Of a stretch of 64,000 bases of DNA, positions 11,850-25,005 are shown in pieces; positions within the stretch are counted from its first letter, which is position 1; each line of letters opens with the position of its first letter. A model generated the notes under the pieces. The model made no database searches. It was not told the origin of the DNA and saw nothing but the letters and a program-made list of their open reading frames with translations. Position numbers and translations under genes: made by a program. The stretch covers positions 310,001-374,000 of the forward strand of contig CAMPDV010000259.1 in assembly GCA_946699065.1 (NCBI GenBank), read 5' to 3'. The stretch is from Loxodes magnus (Eukaryota; Ciliophora; Karyorelictea; Loxodida; Loxodidae).

Positions 11850-14800
11850 AATATTTTTACTCAATTATTTCTATTCTTCTTCTGAGCAGTTTTTTATGAA
11901 AAATCTTGATTCTAAGGTCAATTTTCTTGAGCTACTGAATACTTATAAAGTTCTCATTTAAATATTTTTGGTTATAGGTTAAGAGATTTAATAAATCATA
12001 ATTTTTAAAGTCTTTAAATTCTTCAATTAACTCTTTCAAGATCTCTCATGTTGGAATAATGTCTAAAAGCATCAAGGTCTCCGCAAGAACATGTTTCAAA
12101 TCTTTAAATGTTATAATACCTTTACAGTAAATCATATTAGAAGTTATAGGAAAATGTTCTAAGCTTATAAATCGATATAATTTCTCTTACCATATGTTTG
12201 CTAAGATTAGAGTAAGTGTAGATTGGGAATTATGAGGTGTTATTGCCAATTTCATTTACATATAAGCATGCTGTAGGGATTAATTTCATTCTTATTATTG
12301 AATCTAAATAAAATTTTTGTCTTATTTTATTTTAAACTACTCGTAGGAATTCTTTGCTTTCTTTAACATCCAAATAATCAAATTAAAAATGCTAGGAAAG
12401 TTTCTATAATTTTTTAAAATAATTAAGATTACTGTTTTTTGTTTTATTATAGAGAAAAGCTATATCAGACTTAGGATTTGTTTCTTTTTCTTATAGTAAC
12501 TCAAGATAAAATTTAAAATATCTCATGGATATATAATATTCAAATGGATGTCAATTCAAATATATGAAGCAAAATTCGTTAAAAGAGGATCTAGAACTCT
12601 TAAATGCATATCTTGATACTTTTCTCTGACTAATATCTATATCTTTTTTGATTTTCTTTATTCCTTTTAGAATAGCTCATGGTATTATTTCCGATCCATA
12701 TTCAACTTTCGATAATATAAAAGATTGAAAGATTTATTTAAAATTTTATAGCGAAATATTTCTATATTTTGCAAGTTATAGCAAAGTTCCATTCACACAT
12801 TTCCCTATACTTTCGGCAAATTTCATAAAAAATGAATTTTATAATTTTATAGTTTATTAAAATTAAATCCTAAATATGTAACATTTTTTACTTTTTGATA
12901 ATGTTATTATTCAAAGTAATATTAAAATTGTAATCATTCTATTTTTAATTCTTCTTAAGAAAACATATATATTCACATTTTTCTGTATTAATTGATAGTT
13001 TTACTCAACTAAACACTTTTTAAACAGCTTTTATTAAAGAATTCATATTATCTTCATTTAAAATCAATAACAAATCTTTAGCCCATACTTTAGTTACAAA
13101 ATAACAGTTCAAAATTTTAAATATAATCTAATAACAATATCATAGAAAATTATAGCAAGTACTGGTCCATGTGAACTTCTTTAGAATACACCATTGTTAT
13201 ATTATATATATTAATTTTTAATACCGCCATAGTTGTTTGAAGGTGAACAACAAGGTCATCTTCATCAGAGGTGGGAAATTTAAGTACCCATAATTGACAC
13301 ATGTCGTCCTCTGCTTTGGTGATGCAATGAGACATAATCCTGCCATGTCCTTGGACCTCCAGCAAGTATTAAAGATTACGAGTATTCTAAAATTATATCA
13401 GTATTGAATATTTTTATCAGTACTGAATAATTATACCAGTATTGAACAAGGTCCACCAGTATCTGATAATTTTATCAGTAATAAACATTCTTGTCAGTAT
13501 GAAACATTTTTTTTAAAGAGCTGCGCACCAACGAGAGTGCTACGCGCTCTATAATCAAATTTATTTATTTATAACATTCTTGATAATTTTCCATCTAATA
13601 GAAATCTAACATCTAGATCTTTATGAAATGATTTAATATTATTTATTAGTGGTAAAGGTATTTTAATTCTTCTTAAATGATCAAAAAATAGACGTCTATC
13701 AATATTATCAAGCATCTTTTCAACATCAATAAGAGTAGAGAGCTAATGTTTCTTCTTTCCTCATCTTCTATACAAATCATTAATTGATTATAAGGTTCAT
13801 ATTTAGTGTAAAGTTTATCTTTTCTTCAGAAATCCCTAATTGTGAAGGATGTATAATCTTTCATTATTCAATATATTCATATAATCTTTAAGTAAGCTTT
13901 TTATCATATATTTTAAGGATGACGTTTATAAGTGCAATAGGTCTCCGATTTCTTCAATCGCTTTTTGATCCTTTTTGTAAATAGGAAGTATTATTATTTG
14001 CTTAAGTTCATTAGGATTTTTTTTATTTCTTAGCATGTTATTTATAAATTTCAAAAGCACAAAATAAAAATCTTTATTAACATATTTAACGAGTTCTGTT
14101 TTAATGCCATCAGCTCCATTTTATTTGTTATTTCCTAACTTCTTTATAATTGTTTAAATTTCATTTAAATGAAATAGATCGAACTCTTGTCTATATATAG
14201 GTACCTGCTCTTATAAGAAATCACAATTTCTATAAATATTATCAATTTTTTAATTACACTTTCATATTTCTTCCTCATCAATGTTTTTGTGCTTATTAAG
14301 AACATTATTTTCCTAATTGTATATGAAATTTGAAAACCCTTCTGAATCCAAATACATATTATTTCTCTTTCTTGGATTCAAAAACTTTTTGTTTACTTAA
14401 ATATTTTAGTAGGAGACTCATTCATTTATTCTCTATTTTTTTGGCTTATTTTTACTTGTATTTCCAGTAATTACTTTTTTATCTTTTAATAAGCCAACTT
14501 CAAAACTATCTAGTTTACCCTTCCTTATTATTCTAAAGCTTGCTGATAAGCTATTTTGCTTATTTTGCTGCGTTAAAACTCTTAATAATATTTATTGGAA
14601 GTAAATTAAAGTTATTATTCTATGTAACTTATCCTAAGATTTAATCTGCATTATTAATGAGTAAATGTCTTATAAAATAGTATTATTAATCTATATTATT
14701 TTAATCAATTATATCAAAATTAATCAAGCATTATTCAAATAAGACTTTATATTTAGATCTAATTTCTAAATTTTAAAGTTTATTAATCTTAAAATTTATT

Positions 14801-15410
14801 CTAGGAGTTAGAATTGGTACGTTTCTATTAATATTTTAGATAAGTAAGTTAAACAGTATAGAAAAGTGATCTGTATCAAGTCAAGTGTTATGTAAAACTT
14901 AAAATAGTGTAATCTAATTAATGTTGATATGATAATTGACTATATCATAATCTTTGCAATAAGTTTTATGGTTTACTCTACTTCTAAAAACAACAAATTA
15001 TGTAGCATTAACTATTTATAAATCATATTCTTTAATAAAATTATTTAATCTTTAAGCGTTATTTTATTAATTTTATGAATTATTACTCCCATACTCTTAC
15101 AAAAGAGCATAAAAGTCTCCCAATAGCATAAGGGCTTAATCTCCTACTTCATTAAGGATATGTTCTAAGTTTTAATATGATTAGTCTTTGAAAGATAAAG
15201 TTTTTTCCTCTGTTGGCAAATAATATGTTGCAAAATAAATGTAATTAACTTTAATTACTAAGAAACGACTATTTTAATCGCCAAAGTCAATTTCAATTTG
15301 TCTCTAATCAAGTTGCTCTTTAACAATAAAGCAAACTCTGCTGATCTTTAGGATTATTCACAACTTTTAAAATATTTTCTATATCCTTAAATTAATTAAT
15401 TTTAATTTAA
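11850..15410 (-). pseudogene. APE-type LINE (non-LTR retrotransposon), endonuclease plus reverse transcriptase, broken (unit A)
   Basis: Read on the minus strand. An exonuclease-endonuclease-phosphatase domain lies at about 15340-14850, with motifs LMLLGDFYALL (the GDFNA position) and DTDHFSILFN (the SDH position). Reverse transcriptase follows. RRPIALINVILKIYDKK is at about 13950-13900 and IHPSQLGI at about 13850. Motif A, LIDVEKMLDNIDRR, is at about 13740-13690. A motif-B-like GVFQRSSHGPVLAIIFYD is at about 13190-13140. Motif C is degenerate (WAKDLLLIL for the YADD box) at about 13090, and TYLGF is at about 12880. A C-terminal Cys/His-like region, CKGIITFKDLKHVL, is at about 12130-12080. 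At least three frame changes and a ~330-bp insert between motifs A and B show it is dead. Such proteins nick target DNA and prime cDNA synthesis. Confidence 0.85.
13200..13550. mobile_element. small insert inside the LINE reverse transcriptase (unit A): tandem repeats plus strong hairpin
   Basis: It separates RT motif A from motif B, which are normally under 100 residues apart. It is more G+C-rich than the LINE and contains about six degenerate ~16-18-bp units of the type ATCAGTATTGAATA (13392-13505). Its edge carries a stem-loop, AGAGC-t-GCG-CAC...GTG-cta-CGC-GCTCT (13516-13550). It has no recognised coding content. It may be a SINE-like or foldback element; the family is unknown. Confidence 0.5.
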
Positions 15411-15412
15411 AG

Positions 15413-15700
15413 AGTTTTGGACTGCAACTTCTTGTAGTTTAACGACCCCAACACTCCCTTCATGGGATAATGGGGATATCCTGTTGCTTTCGAAAAGCAG
15501 CGGCCAGGGAGTTCCATCACTATGGGCAGTCAGGCTTCAAGCCCCTACCAGAAGTGGATAATCAAAAAGAAGGCGTTCCCTTGCAAAGGTTGACTTTGAC
15601 CAGGGACTTTCTCAGCGACAGGAAAGGAACTTTCCTAGCCATAAATCCAGAAAGTATGATTCAGAAGGTCAATCTCAGCTCCCACCATCTTTTTAATTAT
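15413..15700 (+). repeat. G+C-rich inverted-repeat arm, left (unit A)
   Basis: About 290 bp of near-50% G+C in an 80% A+T background. It includes GATAATGGGGATATCCTGTTG, GCTTCAAGCCCCTACCAGAA, TTTCTCAGCGACAGGAAAGG and CTCAGCTCCCACCATC. It is inverted relative to the arm at 19761-20053, with an estimated 70-80% match. Its short open frame (15470-15760) is broken by single-base indels between the four copies, so I do not call it coding. I compared it from memory with 18S, 28S, 5S, U1, U2 and SRP RNA and found no match. Confidence 0.7.
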
Positions 15701-17149
15701 TCTATATCCTTAAATTTATATTGGAATGAAGTCTTAATATTATCAAGTTTCATTAATTAAAAATATATATTCTTTATTATAGAGTAAATTATTTAATACT
15801 TAATTATTTTGTTTAGATTTAATTCATATTGCAATGAGCTATTTTTAATTAATTTGCTTCTGCTCCTCCTTTTCAGTCCTGGGCCACAAAAGTAAAGAAC
15901 ATTTTAATTATTGTGAATTTAAATATGGAGTAACTTTGGAGCTTAGATTATTGAATTTCTATTGTAAATAATAATAAATAAAGTTAATGCATCAGATTGT
16001 TATGCTAGTTTTTAATCTATTTTAATTTTTACTTAATTTCGTTCAATTGCGGCCTAATTTAATTTACTAGATAATGTAATAAATCTAGTTTCAACTTAAG
16101 CAAAGAGATTTTGATTTTGTCATTTTTTCGTTCTTATAAATTAAATTAATTTTTAATTTTTAAAGTTATTTCTTTTAATTATTTCTTCAACATCAACTTA
16201 AAATAATTAGTTATGTTACATAAATTTCAATTTACTTTTACTTAATTATGCATCTTACTAACTTCTTTAACAATTTATATTGATTCTACTGAATTTTAAT
16301 CAATAATGAGATTTAATTATTTTTTATTATAAAATTTGAAATGTCTACACTGTAGCTTTGTTTTTATTCATAAAGTTGACTAAATTAAACCATCTGAGTA
16401 GCAGTGTCTTATTTTAAAGATTTTTAAATTAATTAAATCTTTGATTTTGTTTTGTCTTTCTAGAGCTATGATATCTCTACATAAGCATCTAGTTTTAGTT
16501 CGCATTAATGTTCATAATATTTTACTAATTAAATAAGTTTGAATATCAGAATATTCTTTAAAAATCTCTGTTAATTATTTTGCATAGAAAATTGCTATAT
16601 TTTAGATATCATTTTCTTTCTATGTTAATGTATTTTAAATTTTAAGTTCGTTTTCTTGTATTTGTTCTTAGCAAATAGTAATTAAGTGATGTTTCTTCAA
16701 TATTTAAGCATCAAATTCTTATCTAATTTCTTAAATTTAGTTTTTATAATAGCAACATTGAAAAAGAATGCTAAAAAAAATAATTTATAAATTACTCAGA
16801 TTTATGTTAAAGCTAAGTGGATGAAACTAAAAATATATAAAAAAAGTAATATTTAAATAGATTTAATATAAAATACAAAGAGTAACACTAGTTACATCAT
16901 GCCATATTACATTTTTTATTTTTCCATTCATTTTTAATTTAATTTAATTAATAATTTTAGCTTATAAATATAGTTATCATATATTTTTTTAATAACACTA
17001 AATTTTAAATATATCTTCTTTATTTATTTTTTCTATTTTTATTCTTGTTTACTATTCTAATAGAAATAATAGTATAAAGAATTAAAATTAAATCATAGAA
17101 ATTAGATACTTTTAATTAATATTTTTTATTATATAAAAACGATGAAAAA

Positions 17150-17812
17150 ATGGAATCTTTCTTGTCATCAGTCTTTTCTTAAGAGGTTTCATCTTAATCA
17201 AGAAACGAATATTAAAAAATACTTTAAGAACTCAGAGTCATGTAACAACAAAATTTTAACTTATTAAGACTAGTATAAGAACTAGAAAATAAAACCGAAT
17301 TTCTGATGATCAATGTGTAAGATAAAAAAATTGGAAATAAATAAGAAGAAAATGTTAAAATAGAATAATCAGAACCTAAATTCAATCAATTCGCAGAATT
17401 GACGGGAAGCATACTCCTATCAAAGCTTTCGATGAATGATTCAATGGACGTAGAATAGCATATCCCAATAACTTATATTCCCTAAAGGAAAATTATGAGA
17501 ATCTTCTGCAATTTTGAAATAAAAATTTGATAGAAGAAAATACTCCAACTAAATAGAGAAGCTCCGCATATTTAGCATGCATTTAATTAGTTCAATAAGA
17601 AATGAATGGGAATATACTTATCGGAAACCATTAGAAAAAATAAATTGAAAATCATGAGGACTTATGTTAGACTTGACCCAGACAAATCGAAATTTCTTTT
17701 TATTAACAAAAAACTATTAATTTGTGGAAAACTAAATAAAGGTGACTCCACGTTAATCAATTTTTATTATTATATTATTATAAAATTTTACTTTAGTAAA
17801 ATGAAAAAATGA
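17150..17812 (+). CDS. gag-like ORF1 protein, element 2 (unit A), 220 aa, intact frame
   Basis: ATG 17150 to TGA 17810-17812 is exactly 221 codons in one frame, using TAA/TAG as Gln and two TGA codons as Trp (in KIWQKK and NKKWMG). The N-terminal half is a charged coiled coil. The middle (IPQRKIMRIFCNF) aligns with IPYRKIMICWYC of element 3, where the zinc knuckle begins, but the knuckle itself is not kept here. The C-terminus carries the family motif NKGDSTLIN, and the DNA then passes into (TAT)n-like repeats. It is the only family member in the window with an unbroken frame. An RNA-binding Gag role is inferred from its relatives. Confidence 0.65.
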
Positions 17813-18149
17813 AAAATTAGTTGTATTATTAAAGCAAAATTGATGAAATCCATCCATCAAATAAATTAAAAATTACACATACTATATTCATCATCATGTA
17901 AAATTATTTATTTAATATTCATTTTGGATTAAAAATCTTCAGGCTATATAAAGAAGTTTAATCTATTTTTAATCTAATAATATTATAGATTAAGCAATAC
18001 TCAAAGATATAATTAAGAGACTAAATGATTTATCATTTCTATGACATATATTTAGTTTTATCTTTAATATATAAAGCAAAAAAATCGTAAAACCACATTT
18101 ACATAAATTCAAGTACATATGAATAAAATATTTGCTCGGTCGTGAAAAA

Positions 18150-19300
18150 TTGTTATAAAGAAATAACTTAAGTCAGATTAGGATTGAGCATGTCAATATA
18201 AATGGAATAGCAAATAAATTTTATTTAATTGAAGTGTTTATAAGAAAAAATAGTTTTGGCATTTTTCAATCATAGAAACTTGTTTAAAACAATTTCTCTT
18301 ATATCTAATATAAGATTATTGACTGATCAGATAACAATTATTGTAAATTTTCTTTTTAAATAATCCTCTATTAGGTATAATTATCTAAAGAAATATAAAA
18401 TTAATAAACAATTAATAGATCTGAGGGATCTAATAAATATAGATGTCTTTCCAAATAGTCTTAAATAAATCTAATTTAATAGCAATTTTAATATATTTGG
18501 AAATAATATTTAATTACATAGAGAATATATTATTATTAAATTAACTGTGAAGAATTAAATTAACTTTGGGATTAATATAAACATTTAAATCATACTATAA
18601 AAACCTTAATTCATTATTTATTTAGAATTATAGTAAATTTTAATATAAAAATGCAATTAAGCAGAGAAGCTCACATTAACATATGAAAGCCCCCTTTGCA
18701 TATGAGTAGATTATGATACTTTCGATCGTATAATGGAATGTAATTAGTAATTAGATATAAGAAAATGACTATAGTATAAAATTAGGAGTTTTTAAATATA
18801 AAAATTTGATTCTTAATGATCGAGTTTATATAAACGCATTTCCTAGAAGTTAAGAAATATAGGTAGAATTACAAATAAAAATATTTCACAGATTAATACT
18901 TGATGGATGAATGGAGCTATTTAAAAAAGATATTTATGAATAATCAGAAGATGTTTAGATAAGAAATGCTAACGAAGAGGAAGTGATATTACGAAACTTT
19001 TTAAATTTTAATGTCTTTAATTGAAAGAAAAATTCTGATAATTAAGGATATATAAAAATATTTTAAGTTTAAATTTAAATTATTTAATAGCAATACACAT
19101 AATCTGAAAGATAAACTATTAAAATGATGGAGATTAATTTTAGAGCTTTTTTAAAAATTTATTATTATGATTTAAAAACATTGAAAAAATATATATTAAG
19201 TAGCTAGGATAATTGTAAATATTAAATATATTATAATTATTGGAAAGAAATAAAACACATAGATTCATATCAATTATAAAAATTTAAAAAAGCGAATTAG
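18150..19300 (+). pseudogene. remnant of a second LINE (endonuclease start plus RT motif A), unit A
   Basis: Downstream of element 2 on the same strand, about 18186-18230 encodes EHVNINGIANKFYLIE, like the opening of APE endonucleases of LINEs (N-x-N-G-x-x-N-K). About 18695-18745 encodes, in another frame, CIWVDYDTFDRIMEC, which fits RT motif A. The spacing of ~500 bp is far too short for a full endonuclease plus RT N-terminus, so an internal deletion is implied. Motif C was not found. Confidence 0.45.
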
Positions 19301-19760
19301 CAAAAATATTATTTTATTATATTAAAAAATTAAATAAAGAGCTATTTAATTAATTATTTATTTTTAGAGTTTGAGGGCTACTGACTTTAGCCGTACTGTG
19401 TTTTCTGAACGACTTTAACAAAGAAGGAAAAATTAAAATAAAAAAATTTTAACTTTGAGTAAATATTGATAAAATTATAGGCTTAAAATAGCTATCTGTA
19501 ATTACAAAATTTAATTTCTAAAATCTGGTTTCTTTCCGAAAATATTCTATCAATACTAAGATTTCAAACATAAATCAACTTTAAATGTTTGTAAGATATA
19601 AACTATACCTCATTGAAATTAAAAGAAATTAAATAATTTTAAAAAACTATTATATTTATAAAAACAAAAATAATAATTTTTTTTATTTACTATTAGAAAT
19701 GTAAAAGAATGAAAGTAAATGTTTAACTTATATATAGTAAATTATTTAATTTTTAAATCA

Positions 19761-20053
19761 AATAATTGGAAAGATGGTGGGAGCTGAGAATGACCTTCGT
19801 GACAACACTTTCTGGTTTTATGGATATGAACAAGTTCCTTTCCTGTCGCTGAGAAAGTCCCTGGTCAGAGTCATTTTCTGAAGGGAACACTGTCTTTGAG
19901 ATTATCCGCTCTTGGTAGGGGCTTGAAGCCTGGCTGCTCATAGCGATGGAACTCCCTAGCAGCTGTGCCTGGAGCACAACAGGATATCCCCGTTATTCCA
20001 TAAAAAGAGAGCGTCGGGTCGTGCAATCGGAAAGGAGTTTCCGGTCCAAAAAC
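19761..20053 (-). repeat. G+C-rich inverted-repeat arm, right (unit A)
   Basis: Partner of the arm at 15413-15700 in opposite orientation. From the outside inwards, both arms read GGAC...CGACCC...GGATATCCTGTTG...TTCCATC...CCACCATCTTT on their own strand. The outer 30 bases differ more than the core. Together the arms delimit a ~4.6 kb segment. Confidence 0.7.
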
Positions 20054-22929
20054 TTTTTTAGTTTAAATTAATTAAGAAAACTTTAGCTTAGTTTAAATTT
20101 AGGCAATTGGATAAACTAGTGTTAAGTTTAAAGAGATTAGTATTTACTTTTAATCTTTAATTAATTATTTATAAAAGTATTATTTGTATCTTTCATAAAT
20201 ATTTAAGAATTTGTAATAATAATCTAAATAAAATGGTAAAAAATATTAATAACTATAAATGGTTGTAAGCTTATTTATATTTATAATGTATTTGTATATT
20301 TGCTTATTTTTAGTTTTTCTTTTAGCTACAAAATAATTATTAATGTAACTATTATTCCATTTTAAAATGTTTGAAGATTCTATAATTTTAGCAGTTTTTA
20401 AGATTATCATAAATAGTAAAAGGATAATACTAAAATTAGTATGCTTAATTTTTGATTATAATATATGGAAGCAAATTTTTCTGACAACTTTACTTTTATA
20501 AAAAATAACTAATTGCTTTTTGTTCAGTTAAAAAATTATTAGAATAATTATGTTTTAAAATATTAACCAAAAATAAATTTTTGACTAATAGTTATAATAA
20601 AAAAAACAAACATATGCAAAATAAAATAATTTAAGTTAAAATAAATAACTAAACATTTTTATTTTGCTATTTAATTTTTACAATATTAACTATAAATTAT
20701 AATCAGAAATAGAAATTTGAAAAGAATATTATTATTTGGAATTAGGAAATAACATATGAAAAGTAAAGATAAAAATTATTTCAATATTTAAATTAAAAAA
20801 AAATAAAAAACTCACAATCAGTTTATTTTTTATCCGCTCTTGGTATAGGTGAAAAAGTGCTCTTTTCTATAAAGATCAATAAAGTAATAAAAATGCTTTA
20901 TTTTATGAAGAGAAGAATTAAAACATAAGAAATCATATTACAAAAAAAATGACTTAAATAATAAAATCAAAAAATAGTCCTTTTATAAAAAAAAACGAAA
21001 AAATAATTTGCCTGCATTTTTTTATTTGAAACTCTTACCATTTTTCTCCAAAAAAAATACGTTTTTTTTGATTCTATAACAAATATTTAAGACAGATTTT
21101 ATCAATTTTTATACGAAAACATTTAAGATTAAAGAAATAGAATTAATAAAAACCTTATTTAGCTTAATTTATAATTTTTGTAATAAAGAAAAAAATTGCT
21201 AATAGTTATTCTTTACTAAAAATGTCAGCTCAAATAATTAATTTAGTAAAGCAAAAACTTAAGAAAAATGAAAAAATTCAAAAAACGATGATGGGATTCA
21301 AATTTAGAAAAAATAGATTAAAAATCATATAAACAAAATGAGATTATCTTACTTATAAACATTTTTTCATTCTTATTTGTTTAAAATTTCATAAAAACTT
21401 CGATTTAATCTTCTCAAATTCAATTACTCTTTCAGACTCAAATTTCCTTTATTACTCAAATTCTCACAAGTTTTTTTTATCAAATTTTCTTCATAAAAAA
21501 TCTTTCTTATTAAATTTTTTTGCTTTATTTCATTTTTTTTGATGTCGTTATTTTTATCTATAGTTTTTTTTTAGTTTTTTACTTTTTTAATAACTTTTTT
21601 ATGAATTTTTTTATTTTGATTTTTCTTTTACTTTCTTTTCTTTTAATTTTTTTTTATCAATTCTTTTTCATCTAAAATTTTACAAGTTTTATCATATCTT
21701 AACATCTTTCAAGCTTTCTGCATTTACAAAATACGTTTTTTTTTCTTATTCACGTTGCTTTTTTTTAGGCTACAAAGAATTCTTTTTTCAAAGTTAAGAT
21801 TTATCATTACCTGCTATTTGTGAAGACCTTCTGGTTTTTTTTAAATTAATCAAAGTAATTAGTTAAATGGTTATATTTCAAAAGTTTTAAGCATTTAATT
21901 TGATTCTTTTTTTAATTTAATTTTTTTTTTTAAGTGATATTTTTCTCTAGTTATTTTTCCTTAATTAGTGATGTTTTCTTCATTACAGTTTTTTTGTTTT
22001 TAAATCCATTTCGGATCAGTTTAGAAGTTTCACTTTTGTTTCGCCTTGCTTTTTTGACTTTTTTATCTGATGTTACACGAATTTTACTTATAATTTGTTA
22101 CTAACATCACTCAAAGTATTTTTTCATTAAATTCGTACATCATATTTTTAATGAAAATTCCTTACTATTTACTAAGATAAAAAAAATATTTAAAATTTTT
22201 TTTTCGAATGTTGTATTTTTCAATATTATTGGTTTTTCCTCTTAACTCTTCTTTACATCTTTTTTCATATTGAATCAACAGAAATTTTCTTAATAAGGTA
22301 ATTATTTCTTATTTTAAAAATTTAGAAAAGAAAGGAATATCAACAACGAGACAAGGTAAAGCTATAACATACTAGATTTTATAAAGAATAAAAAATTTGT
22401 AAATAAAAGGAGATTAAAAAGGTTAATTTTCGTGACTTCAGATAATTAGATTATAGTATTTTTTAAATATTTAGGTTTGCTTTTCAAATTAAGATTTATT
22501 TTAAGAAAAAATAAATATGAAAAGAAGATATAAAAGAAAAAATTGAGAAAAGTAGTAAGAGTATAGAGATTATAGAAAATGTTTAATTATGTTTCTTAAA
22601 CTGAGAATTAATTGTTTTCTTGTGTTTTTAACGCAAGTGCTACTTACCAGTTTAAATTTCTTTGTAGATTTCATATATGATATATAAAATATTATTATCA
22701 ATTAGATACTTCGTTTGTATGATTTCCTTTTGTATGAATTTACCTCTTGTTACTTTAATTAACTTAATTATTTGTTAAAATTTTCAGTTATTTTCTAAAT
22801 TCTTTTGTAATAATACTTTCATATTTAATTAGATTGTTCTAGTCTTAGATATAAATGCTATAAATCTTCATTTTATCAAAATCAAACTTATGATATTTCT
22901 TTATTCTAATATATTATTATAGCAAAACA

Positions 22930-23668
22930 CTATTATTTCTGGTCTCACCTTTATTTGGTTTACCACTTATTAGTTTGTTAATTTATTGTTTTAAAATAAT
23001 TTATCACTTTAAATTTGCCTGTATCTTCATTATCATGTTTCTTGATATTTTTAAGATTTTTTTCCATTATTTTTTTCGATAGGCCTAATCGCTATCATTT
23101 TCATTGAAATAATTTACTGCCTTTTAGATATAATGAGCTTTTTGGCTTAGTTGGAGTTTTTTACAGATTAAGCAAACATTCACTTGTCTTGCTTATTTTA
23201 AGCATATCTTACCATTTGATTTATATTAATCTCTTTTATTTTTATTAAAATTGGTAGCAATTTCTTACTTTATATAATGAAAGCTTGCAATATCAACATA
23301 TCATTATTTTCCGATAGGGAATATATTTTGTTGCAGTTTGCTATTCTATTTCCAATGAATCACTTTCTTTAAGTTTTTCTAGTTTAGTATTTTCAAATTT
23401 TAAATTTCTATTGCTATTTGTTCTGTCTGTAAAATTCCACCTTAAATTTGTTGCAAGTGCGGGTTTAGAGCAATTCCTATCGTAGTGTTGAATTTTCCTA
23501 TTTTACAATTTCTATAGGATTTTACAATTCATTAGTTAGTTTATAAAGATCTTTAATAACTTTTGTTATTTCTTAATTCTCTATATAAAGATAGCAGAGA
23601 TCATTGACTACATCCTACTAAGTTTTATAACGTTTTGTTGGTGAAGTCTGTTATTTCTTAGGCACCAT
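22930..23668 (-). mobile_element. gag-like CCHC retroelement, element 3 (unit A), decayed
   Basis: ATG 23668 begins MVPKKQQTSPTKR with a coiled coil (IKDLYKLTNELQNPIEIVKQ). In the +1 frame, 23298-23257 encodes CWYCKLSLYKVRNC: a zinc knuckle with TGA as Trp and Tyr in place of His. Upstream in that frame DSLEIEQQTATKYIPYRKIM aligns with DSMDVEQHIPITYIPQRKIM of element 2, so the frame is genuine. The 3' end has the family motif (GGTAAACCAAATAAAGGTGA on the minus strand, about 22963-22944). Confidence 0.62.
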
Positions 23669-24179
23669 TTTATTTTTATATAATATATCTAAGAAATGTT
23701 TTTAAATAGTATACAAGCAGTACAGCTGATATGCTCTATGCAGATGAAGCGCATCTTTTTATTTTTCTTTATATATTCTATATAATTTATTTAAATTATC
23801 TCTTCTATTTATTTAAAATCCATTATATGATGTTTCAATCTATCTTATTATCTTTTCTATTTTTTAAATTGAAGAGTTAAAAGATTATTTTTTTCAGCTT
23901 CTTTTCGTCGCTTCTATTTCATAAAGATATCTTTTTAATGATTAATTTTTTTTTTATTTTTTTTTTATTTTTAATTTAATTTTTAATTTAGCTAATGTTA
24001 AATACTTTTGTCTTTGCAATTTTTTTTATTTTAAATTACTTCTTGTCCTCTTACATTTCTCTTATTCTCTTTTACTCTTAAACTCCTTAAAAATCCTATT
24101 ATTCTTTTCACATTACACTTTAATTTACGTTTACTTCGTTGTCTTTCAAATTTTTATGTTCATTTTTTTATTTTAAATT

Positions 24180-25005
24180 AATATAATAATATAATAATAT
24201 AATAATGTGACATCACCTTACTCTTTTTCTTACTTTTCTTCTTCACTTTTCTTAGAAATCTCATCAATTTTAAACTTCAAATTACTATTTAGCTTGCCAT
24301 AAATTAGAGTTTATAGAGTTTTGTAGTAATTAATAGGTCTCGAGATCGTATTATACTTGATTTTTTTAATCGTAAATTCTTATAACATTTTTATTTTCTC
24401 CTCTTGTTAATTCTTGTAAGTCAAATTCAGATTGTATCTCTCAATGCCTTTTAGATTTTTGAAGTTTCTAAGAATTGTTAAAATATTTTTTTCTTGAAAG
24501 TCTTCTAGTTGTCAAGCATAAGATCTTAAATAAATTTTAGATTTCTCTTTCAGTTACTTAAGATTGTTTCTTCTTAAATCGTTAACACTAATTAAACTTG
24601 TGTCCATACTTATAGCAATATCAACATTTAATTTTTCTTTTCTAATAGAATAAGTTTTAATTCAGATTCTTCTCCTTATGATTCTGAATTTGATAGTTAA
24701 CTGAGCTTGATATGCTCCAGTTAACTGATCCTCTGGGAAAAATTTTATCTTAAATTTCATTCGATTTGACCAATTTATCTTTCTATCTATTTCTAAGGAA
24801 ATAGTCTATTATTTAATTTCTTGCTTAGAGTCCTATTAATTTACCAATTAGTTAATGGCTAACATGAGAGATTAAATTATTAATTTAAAGTCTTAAACTT
24901 CTTTTGCTAGCTTCTAATTATCCAATTGTAACAATAGAAATAGTTAGCAAAGTCTGGTTAATTATTAGATTTTGTTGGAGAATTCTATTATTTCTTAGAT
25001 GCCAT
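24180..25005 (-). mobile_element. gag-like CCHC retroelement, element 4 (unit A), decayed
   Basis: ATG 25005 begins MASKKQQNSPTKSN. At 24626-24585, in the +1 frame, is a perfect knuckle, CWYC-YKYG-H-KFNQ-C, with TGA=Trp and TAG=Gln inside it. A charged C-terminal part follows. The 3' end (GGTGATGTCACATTATTATA on the minus strand) runs into a TAT-rich tail at ~24180. Compared with unit B there is an extra ~65 bp between the family motif and the coding end. Confidence 0.65.

Noticed and set aside
13150..13365. 71-aa minus-strand ORF and its relative at 49698-49958
   Set aside because: They run through the structured insert in the LINE; the strand differs between the two copies and no conserved protein emerges.
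15470..15760. 96-aa ORF in the G+C-rich arm as a protein gene
   Set aside because: One-base indels among the four arm copies break the frame, and no start or family is shared.
23730..23760. LYADEAHLF on the plus strand as an RT catalytic box
   Set aside because: Isolated match just upstream of minus-strand element 3, with no other RT motif around it; probably chance.
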